A stretch of DNA of 5,140 nucleotides from Clostridiaceae bacterium (GTDB lineage: Bacteria > Bacillota > Clostridia > Saccharofermentanales > UBA5734), in the NCBI GenBank assembly GCA_012729935.1, contig JAAYBY010000255.1, positions 1 to 5,140 on the forward strand. The letters run 5' to 3'. Position 1 is the stretch's first letter; each line of letters opens with the position of its first letter. Below the pieces are notes generated by a model that was given only the letters and a program-made list of their open reading frames with translations, was not told where the DNA came from and did not search any database. Shown here piece by piece: positions 1 to 4,844 of the stretch. A program made the position numbers and the translations under genes.

Positions 1-372
1 AACTGCTCCCAGTATGGCACCCAGAACAGCAGCATCAATAGTGGAAATATGAAGCAGGCGCGGAGCCAGCAGAGTGACGGCTATGATTTCCAAGGTTGCT
101 GGCACAAAACTGATCAGGATAGCCGGTCTGCCAACCTTTTTTAGATCTTTCAAATCCAGCGTCAGACCGACTCGTACCAGGATGATGATCATGGCAATTT
201 CGCGAAGGTCAGCCGATACAGATATAATTTCCGGGCTGATTAGATTTAATAAATGAGGTCCTAACAGAATACCGGCCAGAAGCATGCCCAGAAGTCCCGG
301 TATCTTTAATTTCTCGAATATCCCTTTCATGGCAAAGCCGAGCAGAATAATCAGGGCAAAACTGAGCAACAT
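1..372 (-). CDS. Cation:proton antiporter, N-terminal part (cut by window edge)
   Basis: Reading the minus strand from the ATG at 372 gives 124 residues in an open frame running off base 1. The start MLLSFALIILLGFAMKGIFE is followed by KIPGLLGMLLAGILLGPHLL (23-42), an LREIAMIIILVRVGLTLDLKDL stretch split around residues 56-77, and GRPAILISFVPATLEI (81-96). Roughly five hydrophobic segments (3-18, 24-45, 57-72, 83-104, 112-124) alternate with short polar loops. This is the pattern of the Na_H_Exchanger (CPA) membrane family, which exchanges Na+ or K+ for protons across the cytoplasmic membrane. A perfect AGGAGG (complement of 381-386) lies 8 bases before the ATG, fixing the start. The gene has its own promoter, fluoride riboswitch and leader terminator, so expression should rise with fluoride. 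Family members under such riboswitches are thought to help cells survive fluoride, perhaps by correcting pH or ion balance after HF entry; the ion carried here is inferred, not shown. The C-terminal part is outside the window. Confidence 0.88.
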   Translation of the reverse strand, partial: MLLSFALIILLGFAMKGIFEKLKIPGLLGMLLAGILLGPHLLNLISPEIISVSADLREIAMIIILVRVGLTLDLKDLKKVGRPAILISFVPATLEIIAVTLLAPRLLHISTIDAAVLGAILGAV

Positions 373-408
373 CAAATTTTCCTCCTGTATTCAGATGCAG
401 CAGGCAAT

Positions 409-448
409 AAAAAACTGATGCATCTATGATAATCATAGAAGTCATCAG
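409..448 (-). terminator. Leader intrinsic terminator (riboswitch expression platform)
   Basis: On the minus strand the outer stem CTGATG (448-443) pairs with CATCAG (420-415), and the inner stem TCTATGA (439-433) pairs with TCATAGA (429-423) around a TTA loop, with a small internal loop between them. Six T residues follow (414-409). Its 5' arm uses the same bases (448-433) as the 3' conserved strand and pseudoknot strand of the fluoride aptamer, so aptamer folding and terminator folding exclude each other. The predicted outcome is termination without fluoride and readthrough with fluoride. Confidence 0.85.
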
Positions 449-495
449 CAATGAATGCGGTTCGGCTTTTGCCCGGGAGTGCTTCATTCCCTAAG
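435..495 (-). ncRNA. Fluoride riboswitch aptamer (crcB motif)
   Basis: Seen on the minus strand: P1 is GGGA (491-488) pairing with TCCC (478-475). The P1 loop contains ATGAAG (487-482), whose GAAG (485-482) can pair with CTTC (441-438) to form the long-range pseudoknot. The junction reads GAACCGC (463-457), the small stem is GCA/TGC (458-456 with 450-448), and the 3' conserved strand is GCTGATGACTTCTAT (449-435). The order, the AACCGC junction and the CTGATGAC-TTCTA segment match the known fluoride riboswitch layout. Compared with the Bacillus cereus crcB riboswitch as I recall it (pseudoknot GGAG/CTCC), the pseudoknot bases differ on both sides in a compensating way. A small extra hairpin GGC-AAAA-GCC (473-464) sits between P1 and the junction. 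The aptamer binds fluoride through a Mg2+ cluster. Here it leads straight into an intrinsic terminator, so ligand should turn the downstream antiporter on. No covariance-model score could be computed here. Confidence 0.88.
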
Positions 496-504
496 TTTCA
501 TCTA

Positions 505-533
505 ATGATAAAACGAGCGGTAATATCTGTCAA
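505..533 (-). promoter_or_regulatory. Housekeeping promoter of the antiporter gene
   Basis: On the minus strand a perfect -35 box TTGACA (533-528) is separated by 17 bases from the -10 box TATCAT (510-505), which matches five of six consensus positions. Transcription should begin near 498, only a few bases before the first conserved base of the riboswitch aptamer and about 125 bases before the antiporter ATG. Position and fit to sigma-A/sigma-70 consensus make this the strongest promoter in the window. Confidence 0.85.
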
Positions 534-692
534 TCGTTCGTTTGAACTAAAATATTTGATGTAAAAATAATCGATTTATAAAGATTAATAAGACAGCGGT
601 TCATCTCACCGATTGAACAACATCAGGAAATCAGATTATTTATCACCATCGGAACGCAGCGGATCTTTTGAATACGAAACAAACGTTGGTGT
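534..692. other. Non-coding AT-rich spacer between divergent promoters
   Basis: Together with the antiporter leader this belongs to the 414-base divergent intergenic region (373-786). I see no convincing gene here. The stretch 541-595 is very AT-rich and offers weak plus-strand promoter matches, such as TTGAAC (542-547) with AATAAT (566-571) at 18 bases spacing, that could be an extra start for the amidohydrolase gene. Short dyads such as GTTCA/TGAAC around 603-625 are too small to interpret. Confidence 0.5.
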
Positions 693-721
693 TTTTCTTT
701 TGTCTGCCTATTCTGTATAAT
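693..721 (+). promoter_or_regulatory. Probable promoter of the amidohydrolase gene
   Basis: A perfect TATAAT -10 hexamer lies at 716-721. The best -35 candidate at 17 bases spacing is a weak TTTTCT (693-698). Transcription would begin near 728, giving a leader of about 60 bases before the ATG. The weak -35 suggests modest or activator-dependent expression; the -10 match is the main support. Confidence 0.45.
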
Positions 722-786
722 GCATCCAGGTAACGTTCATAGCGGTTTTCGCTTTTAAGCTCCAGTATAGCTGGATCAGGAAGAAT

Positions 787-1554
787 ATGATGGATACAAA
801 AGATATTTTAGCAATTGATGTGCATTCCCATTACAACTACGGCAGCTCTTTTGATACGAATACGACCGACATAAACGAAGCCAGTCTCACCCATATCCAA
901 AACATGTACAATGCTGCCAATATTAAACGATCTTTTTTATCTCCCTTTTCTGCTGTCTGTTCATCTCAAAATATCTGTGAGGACAATGCCTATCATTTTG
1001 AACTGGCACAGGAACTGGACTGGGTCTATCAATGGGTCGTCATTGACCCTCGAAACAGTGAGACCTTTAAGCAAGCCAGGCAAATGCTGCATCATCCCAA
1101 ATGCGTCGGCATCAAAATTCACCCGACTTATCATAGCTATTCGATACAGGATTACGCCGCGAAAATATTCTCTTTTGCTGCAGAATTCGGCTCCGTTGTC
1201 CTGATGCACCCGGACAAACCAGCCGAAATGCCGGCTATCCTTGATTATTTCCCAGAGGTTAAGTTGATTATTGCGCATCTGGGTTCAATTGAGCACATCG
1301 AGGCCATTAAAGACGCAAAGCATGGGAATATTTATACGGACACATCTGGCAATGCCAGTGTTAAAAACAAAATCATCGAATACGCTGTGGAGCAAATTGG
1401 ATCTGAACATATACTGTTTGGTACGGATAGCTATGCGGCCGGATTTCAGCGCGGACGGATTGAGTATGCGCTCATATCCGACGAAGCGAAGATGAATATA
1501 CTGCGCAATAATGCCCTCAACCTGTTCCGGAATCAGTTAACTGAAGTCTTGTGA
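787..1554 (+). CDS. Amidohydrolase-family metal-dependent hydrolase (Amidohydro_2 type)
   Basis: A complete soluble protein of 255 residues, within the usual size of single-domain TIM-barrel hydrolases of this family. Visible family marks in order are the N-terminal metal motif DVHSH (H13, H15), GIKIHPTYH (K110, H112), VVLMHPD (H141), LIIAHLGS (H164) and the C-terminal ILFGTDS with the probable catalytic Asp D214, followed by the usual closing helix ending NALNLF. These residues would bind one or two divalent metals and activate water for hydrolysis or decarboxylation. There is no signal peptide, so it should be cytoplasmic. Two ATGs are adjacent (787 and 790). The AGGAAG at 778-783 is only 3 bases from the first but 6 from the second, so 790 is at least as likely a start. 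A small dyad TCCAG-TATAG-CTGGA (761-775) sits just before the ribosome-binding site. The substrate cannot be assigned. The gene stands alone, divergent from the antiporter and convergent with the ABC operon. Confidence 0.87.
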   Translation: MMDTKDILAIDVHSHYNYGSSFDTNTTDINEASLTHIQNMYNAANIKRSFLSPFSAVCSSQNICEDNAYHFELAQELDWVYQWVVIDPRNSETFKQARQMLHHPKCVGIKIHPTYHSYSIQDYAAKIFSFAAEFGSVVLMHPDKPAEMPAILDYFPEVKLIIAHLGSIEHIEAIKDAKHGNIYTDTSGNASVKNKIIEYAVEQIGSEHILFGTDSYAAGFQRGRIEYALISDEAKMNILRNNALNLFRNQLTEVL

Positions 1555-1678
1555 CCTGTGATGATTAAACCGGAAAATTCCAAACACATTCTGTGTGAAA
1601 ATTGCATCATCATGATTGCAGCAAATCAAACCTTTGATCAGCGGTGATCCAGACAATGATCTGGACAGAAACATACTG
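1555..1678. other. Convergent intergenic region with weak hairpins
   Basis: This 124-base gap separates the 3' ends of the amidohydrolase gene and the ABC operon. A perfect 6-base dyad TCCAGA/TCTGGA with a 6-base loop lies at 1648-1665, 13 bases beyond the permease stop codon. A smaller ACACA-TTC-TGTGT hairpin lies nearer the amidohydrolase end, and TGATGAT (1559-1565) can pair with ATCATCA (1606-1612). None is followed by a proper T-run on either strand, so these are at best weak or Rho-type 3' ends, not clear intrinsic terminators. Confidence 0.35.
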
Positions 1679-2536
1679 TCAACGACGATTGTGTTCCATT
1701 GTACGTAGGCGAAGAATCGAGAGAGCTGTGAACGTGATGATCAGGACAGCAGTCATTGTTACGCTTAGGGCTAAACTGCTATTCGAAATTTTGCCTGAAC
1801 TGATGCCTTCTATGACAGCAGTGCCTGTCGATTCGCTGGCCACGACTCCTTGATTTGCTATATCCGACAGACCTTTGCCAAGTGTCTGAGCCTGAATAAT
1901 AAGACCAGAGGGCAGCCATTTATTGATCGCGAGAAGACTACCGATGCCGTGGATGCCATAACTGATTATCAGTGTTGTAAGGCCGGTCGCAATGGGCTTG
2001 CTGGTGAGACTGCCAACCAGAATCAGACAGGCCAGAATGAAAATGAGATACAGGCTATGCAAGAGGCTGGACTGAAGTATTGATGCGTATTTAACTTCGA
2101 AGTCGAAGAGCAGACCTGAGTATAGGTAGCTTACGGATGCTGATGCAATCGTTGAAATGGTCATAACGAGGCTGAATACGATCATTTTTGAAAGGACAAT
2201 GTCGCTGAAACGTTTACCGGAACAAAGGGGAATCACGAGCGTATTGTCTTTTAATTCCTGTGCGACAAGTCCGCATAAGCTGAAAGCTACAATGACGGTT
2301 CCCATTTCATAGAGATCACCGAAAAAGCCCTGGAGACTGCCAAACTGGGACATATCGATCATCTGCGCGATCATCTCTTCATCCATACCGGGGAACTGGC
2401 TGCTGAAAACCATCGGCAGAATAACCTTTAGCATGAGTGGCGTCAGCAGTCCAAGAAACATGAAGGCTGCGGCAATAATGAGAAAGCGGCTGTTGCGTAT
2501 GCTGAAGAGAAATTCTTTCCTTATATCTTTTTTCAT
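1679..2536 (-). CDS. ABC-2 type transporter permease (YxlG-like)
   Basis: An integral membrane protein of 285 residues starting MKKDIRKEFLFSIRNSRFL. About six hydrophobic spans are visible at 18-40, 75-93, 114-138, 157-177, 181-203 and 256-276. A large polar extracytoplasmic loop lies between spans one and two (about 45-73, with PGMDEEM), and the ABC-2 cytoplasmic segment AQELKDNTLVIPLCSGKR (92-109) precedes span three. It should form the membrane channel driven by the ATPase encoded just upstream. The open frame extends 33 codons further upstream, but that part lies inside the ATPase gene. The ATG at 2536 is preferred because it shares its A with the ATPase TAA stop (TAATG) and has GGAGG nine bases upstream inside the ATPase 3' end. 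The transported substrate is unknown. The arrangement matches B. subtilis YxlG downstream of YxlF. Confidence 0.85.
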   Translation of the reverse strand: MKKDIRKEFLFSIRNSRFLIIAAAFMFLGLLTPLMLKVILPMVFSSQFPGMDEEMIAQMIDMSQFGSLQGFFGDLYEMGTVIVAFSLCGLVAQELKDNTLVIPLCSGKRFSDIVLSKMIVFSLVMTISTIASASVSYLYSGLLFDFEVKYASILQSSLLHSLYLIFILACLILVGSLTSKPIATGLTTLIISYGIHGIGSLLAINKWLPSGLIIQAQTLGKGLSDIANQGVVASESTGTAVIEGISSGKISNSSLALSVTMTAVLIITFTALSILRLRTMEHNRR

Positions 2537-3504
2537 TATGATCGACCTCCATTGACTTCCTGTATGAAAAGTTCTTCCAGATTGATATGCCTCAGTTTCA
2601 GACTGCGTAGCTGAATTGTGTGAAAGGCTAACCAACTGATAATGGAACGAGAGCCAGAATACTCATCATTTACTGTTATGCTCAGCAGCGTTTCGCTTAT
2701 CTGATCGACTTTCTGAACGTTGGCATCCCGCTGCAATTCCGCCAAAGTGGCTGCATCTATCGCCGAGCCCAGTTCCAGCTCGAAAACCGGTGTGATATCC
2801 TGTCGCAGCATTTCGGCCAGAGGCTTCTCCACAATCATACGTCCGTCAGCGATCATACCGACGGTATGGCAGATACGCTCGACATCACTGAGGATATGTG
2901 TGGAGAAAATAATGGTTTTGCCCATCTGGTTGAGCTCGAGGATCAGCCGCAGTATATCACTGCGGCCCTCTGGATCAAGCGCAGAAGATGGCTCGTCGAG
3001 AATCAGCAGCTCTGGTTCATGCATCAGGATCTGACAAAGACCAAGGCGCTGTTTCATGCCGCGCGAAAAGCCGCCAACCCGTCGATCAGCGACGTCCGCA
3101 AGGCCTACCCAACTCAACATTTCGTCTATATCCGTCATTTCTTGACCGCTCCCTTTCTCTGCTGCTTTCACTGACTTGTGGTTTTTACCGTTTGATTTGA
3201 GATATTTCAGTGATTCCCGGGCTGTCATCCAGCCAAAAAATGCCGGAGCTTCCGGTAGATATCCGATGGAAAGTTGACCGGGGTGCTTTATGGTGTTGAT
3301 CGCATGACCGTTGACGATGCAGCTGCCGCTGTCCGGACGTGACAGTCCTGCCATAATGTTCATTGTCGTTGATTTCCCGGCGCCGTTCTTGCCGATAAAA
3401 CCGTAGATTTCACCGCGTTTAACCTGCAGCGTTACCCCTTGAAGGGCATGGACATCACCGAATGTCTTGTGAAGATTCTTTATGTCGATCATGTATTCGT
3501 TCAT
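2536..3504 (-). CDS. ABC transporter ATP-binding protein (YxlF-like)
   Basis: A 322-residue ATPase with every expected ABC motif, numbered from the ATG at 3504: Walker A GKNGAGKST (38-46), the Q-loop region IGYLPEAPAFF with Glu at 85 in place of Gln (common in this ABC-2 exporter subgroup), signature FSRGMKQRLG (146-155), Walker B LLILDEP with catalytic Glu 171, D-loop SALD (174-177) and switch His 203 in FSTHIL. A C-terminal extension of about 80 residues ending NLEELFIQEV follows, as in drug/lantibiotic-type exporter ATPases. It should power the downstream permease at the inner face of the membrane. The frame also allows a TTG at 3510, but that abuts the ribosome-binding site; AGAAGGA (3517-3511) is 6 bases from the ATG at 3504. 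That ATG overlaps the stop of the preceding small gene as ATGA, which indicates translational coupling. A polar insert of about 20 residues (104-124, lysine- and serine-rich) precedes the helical domain. Confidence 0.93.
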   Translation of the reverse strand: MNEYMIDIKNLHKTFGDVHALQGVTLQVKRGEIYGFIGKNGAGKSTTMNIMAGLSRPDSGSCIVNGHAINTIKHPGQLSIGYLPEAPAFFGWMTARESLKYLKSNGKNHKSVKAAEKGSGQEMTDIDEMLSWVGLADVADRRVGGFSRGMKQRLGLCQILMHEPELLILDEPSSALDPEGRSDILRLILELNQMGKTIIFSTHILSDVERICHTVGMIADGRMIVEKPLAEMLRQDITPVFELELGSAIDAATLAELQRDANVQKVDQISETLLSITVNDEYSGSRSIISWLAFHTIQLRSLKLRHINLEELFIQEVNGGRS

Positions 3505-3713
3505 TTGCAATCCTTCTTTCTGCCAACAATCAGGAACGTGATCGGCCCGATCAGGTTAACGAAGAGACTGATCAGGATCCAAAGCGGCTTATTCAGATTA
3601 GACACGCCTTCGCGAACAATCTTCACGATACAGTAAAGTGCCAATCCCAATTGAAGTGCGATCAGCGGAAGAATCATGATCAGTGTTTCCATTGTGATAT
3701 TCATATTGGTCAT
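3501..3713 (-). CDS. Small PLDc_N-domain membrane protein (YxlE-like)
   Basis: A 70-residue protein with two hydrophobic helices (about 10-31 and 43-63) and a short positively charged tail, GRKKDCK. The core NLNKPLWILISLFVNLIGPI (39-58) ending in the GRKK turn is the PLDc_N signature: conserved Asn-Lys, Trp, and Asn-Leu-Ile-Gly-Pro. This domain occurs alone in small membrane proteins and at the N-terminus of cardiolipin synthases; no phospholipase catalytic motif is present. In B. subtilis the related YxlE precedes the ABC genes yxlF and yxlG and acts as a negative regulator of SigY activity. The same gene order here supports a role as an accessory or regulatory partner of the transporter, but that function is inferred. 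AAAGGGGGA (3729-3721) lies 7 bases before the ATG. The stop overlaps the ATPase start by four bases. It is the first gene of the operon. Confidence 0.88.
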   Translation of the reverse strand: MTNMNITMETLIMILPLIALQLGLALYCIVKIVREGVSNLNKPLWILISLFVNLIGPITFLIVGRKKDCK

Positions 3714-3826
3714 TTGTACGTCCCCCTTTCGTTGACTCCATTATGGGAGCCCGGGCGGTCATATGATTAGTTACTCGAGTCATATCTTTGATCATATTTG
3801 GGAAAACAGAATCCGGAAAAAGTCGT

Positions 3827-3840
3827 ATAGACCTGTCTAT
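3827..3840. promoter_or_regulatory. Perfect 14-base palindrome, operator-like
   Basis: ATAGAC (3827-3832) and GTCTAT (3835-3840) are exact inverted copies two bases apart, about 115 bases before the first ABC-operon gene. The segment CGTATAGACC (3824-3833) also fits the general yGTMTAKACy operator pattern described for HutC-type GntR repressors. No GntR gene is in the window, so a cognate protein is unidentified. Confidence 0.4.
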
Positions 3841-3871
3841 TTCATGTTATCTTGAAGCGATCTCAAACGAA

Positions 3872-3910
3872 CATACCCTTACTTATCAAGCACAAACCTG
3901 TAAGGATATG
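3872..3910 (-). repeat. Inverted repeat with 11-base arms
   Basis: CATACCCTTAC (3872-3882) and GTAAGGATATG (3900-3910) are inverted copies matching at 10 of 11 positions across a 17-base spacer. In RNA copied in the direction of the neighbouring genes the one mismatch becomes a G-U pair, so all 11 positions can pair. It lies midway between the response regulator and the ABC operon and is either a regulator-binding dyad or an RNA hairpin in readthrough transcript. It lacks a strong T-run, so it is not a typical intrinsic terminator. Confidence 0.5.
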
Positions 3911-4048
3911 AGACTGTTTTGTCTGACTGACTGATTAATTGAATGATGTTTCAGTTTAGCTGATTCGATAAAACCGTACGCTGCCAATGGCCGGATATAG
4001 CGCTCCAGTTGCACTGGTAGTTTATTTCTGTCTGTAGAACCGATAACA

Positions 4049-4762
4049 CTAATTAATCTCTAATTCATGCAACCTGATCACAGCATTGGCACGGTCGTTA
4101 ACATCAAGTTTAAGATAAATCTGACTGAGATAATTCTTGACTGTACCGACAGTCAGATAAAGCTTCTCCGCAATCTCGCGATTATTTAAACCCTGTAGAA
4201 GCAGTCTGACAATATCGAGCTCGCGCTCCGAGAAGATTTCTTTTTGCCTATGTATTTCTTTGCTTGACCGATCATGGCCGATATCTGCATCCTGATTGCT
4301 TCCGCTGTTTTCCTTCTCGCCTGCAGAAGGCTGGGTTGTTGTAGCAAGTCTGGCAGTAATCTTAGCTGCGATACGTCCGGGCAAAATGAGATTACCTTGC
4401 ATGCTGTCTCGCAAAGCCTGTACCAGTTGAGTGCTGCTGATATCCTTCAGCAGATAACCCGCTGCTCCGCCCGTCATAGCATCGATGATATAGTCGTCGT
4501 CATCAAAAGTCGTGAGCATGATGACAATTATCTGCGGCCTTTGCTGCTTGATCAGACGAGCCGCTTGAACGCCATCCATGATGGGCATACGAATGTCACT
4601 CAGAATAATGTCCGGTTCGAGTGTCTGGGCAAGCTCAGTAAGCTGCTTCCCGTTTACGGCTTCGCCAACGATTTCAATGTCAGCGTAATCCTCGAGCAAC
4701 GACCTGATTCCTTCGCGGATGATATTCTGATCGTCTGCCAGCAGCACCCTGATTCTATTCAT
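4049..4762 (-). CDS. Two-component response regulator, NarL/FixJ family
   Basis: A complete 237-residue DNA-binding regulator. The receiver domain (about 3-120) has the acidic pair D10-D11, phospho-acceptor D56 in LSDIRMPIMDG, the switch Thr 84 in MLTTFDD and the conserved Lys 106 in GYLLKD. The C-terminal LuxR-type helix-turn-helix (about 177-228) reads FSERELDIVRLLLQGLNNRE then IAEKLYLTVGTVKNYLSQIY, with the recognition helix around TVGTVKNYLSQI. The linker (about 142-176) is long, polar and rich in Ser, Glu, Asp and Lys. The start at 4762 has AAGG (4773-4770) seven bases upstream. The gene lies 82 bases after the sensor kinase gene on the same strand, and the two should form a phosphorelay pair. 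It should act in the cytoplasm, phosphorylated at D56 by the kinase. The ABC operon just downstream is its most likely target, as in many Firmicute regulator-exporter pairs, though that link rests on position only. Confidence 0.93.
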   Translation of the reverse strand: MNRIRVLLADDQNIIREGIRSLLEDYADIEIVGEAVNGKQLTELAQTLEPDIILSDIRMPIMDGVQAARLIKQQRPQIIVIMLTTFDDDDYIIDAMTGGAAGYLLKDISSTQLVQALRDSMQGNLILPGRIAAKITARLATTTQPSAGEKENSGSNQDADIGHDRSSKEIHRQKEIFSERELDIVRLLLQGLNNREIAEKLYLTVGTVKNYLSQIYLKLDVNDRANAVIRLHELEIN

Positions 4763-4814
4763 TTCAGCGCCTTGTCCTTTCTGTGATGGACGACATGATT
4801 GTCTGAGTCTTAAC

Positions 4815-4842
4815 GCGTTTCATATTCGTCTTCTGAAAACGC
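4815..4842 (-). other. Hairpin in the kinase-regulator gap
   Basis: GCGTTT (4815-4820) pairs with AAACGC (4837-4842), and the stem extends by CA/TG past a single bulged A, around an 11-base loop. It starts just after the kinase stop codon (4845-4847) within the 82-base gap. On the minus-strand transcript it is not followed by a T-run, so it is not a terminator there. It might adjust mRNA stability or relative expression of kinase and regulator. Confidence 0.3.
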
Positions 4843-4844
4843 TT

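Larger units (their letters stand above)
3714..4048 (-). promoter_or_regulatory. Intergenic control region upstream of the ABC operon
   Basis: No gene is visible in these 335 bases, which separate the response regulator from the ABC operon on the same strand. Two dyads stand out and are listed separately. A possible minus-strand -10 TATGAT lies at 3796-3791 but has no good -35 partner, so I cannot place the operon promoter firmly. Near the response regulator end there is a short CCAGT-TGC-ACTGG hairpin (4005-4017) without a T-run on the minus strand; no clear intrinsic terminator separates the regulator from the ABC genes, so readthrough is possible. Confidence 0.5.

Noticed and set aside
74..256. 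Plus-strand open frame of 60 codons
   Set aside because: It is antisense to the antiporter gene, has no good ribosome-binding site and no recognisable protein pattern.
209..487. Minus-strand open frame of 92 codons over the antiporter start and leader
   Set aside because: It is out of frame with the clear antiporter reading frame, shows no family resemblance, and its upstream part lies in the riboswitch and terminator.
679..705. Possible plus-strand terminator: AACA/TGTT followed by T-rich sequence
   Set aside because: Only four pairs form, there is no upstream plus-strand gene, and the T-rich stretch forms part of the amidohydrolase promoter region.
961..1278. Minus-strand open frame antisense to the amidohydrolase
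   Set aside because: It is a shadow of a well-supported coding region, with no family motif or supporting start signals.
2866..3174. Plus-strand open frames opposite the ABC ATPase
   Set aside because: They are antisense to intact Walker B and signature-motif coding sequence, so they are shadows.
2600..3504. Glu in place of the Q-loop Gln in the ATPase as a sign of inactivity
   Set aside because: YLPE at this position is common among active ABC-2 exporter ATPases, and all other catalytic motifs are intact.
3598..3795. Minus-strand open frame of 65 codons overlapping the small PLDc_N gene
   Set aside because: The PLDc_N frame has the family signature and a strong ribosome-binding site; this frame has neither.
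3759..3797. Three copies of TCATAT (3759, 3780, 3792) upstream of the PLDc_N gene
   Set aside because: The word is short, the sequence is AT-rich and the spacing is irregular (21 and 12 bases), so chance is sufficient.
4274..4786. Plus-strand open frame of 170 codons antisense to the response regulator
   Set aside because: Although long, it mirrors a complete regulator with all receiver and DNA-binding residues on the other strand, and its Cys- and Ser-rich protein resembles nothing.
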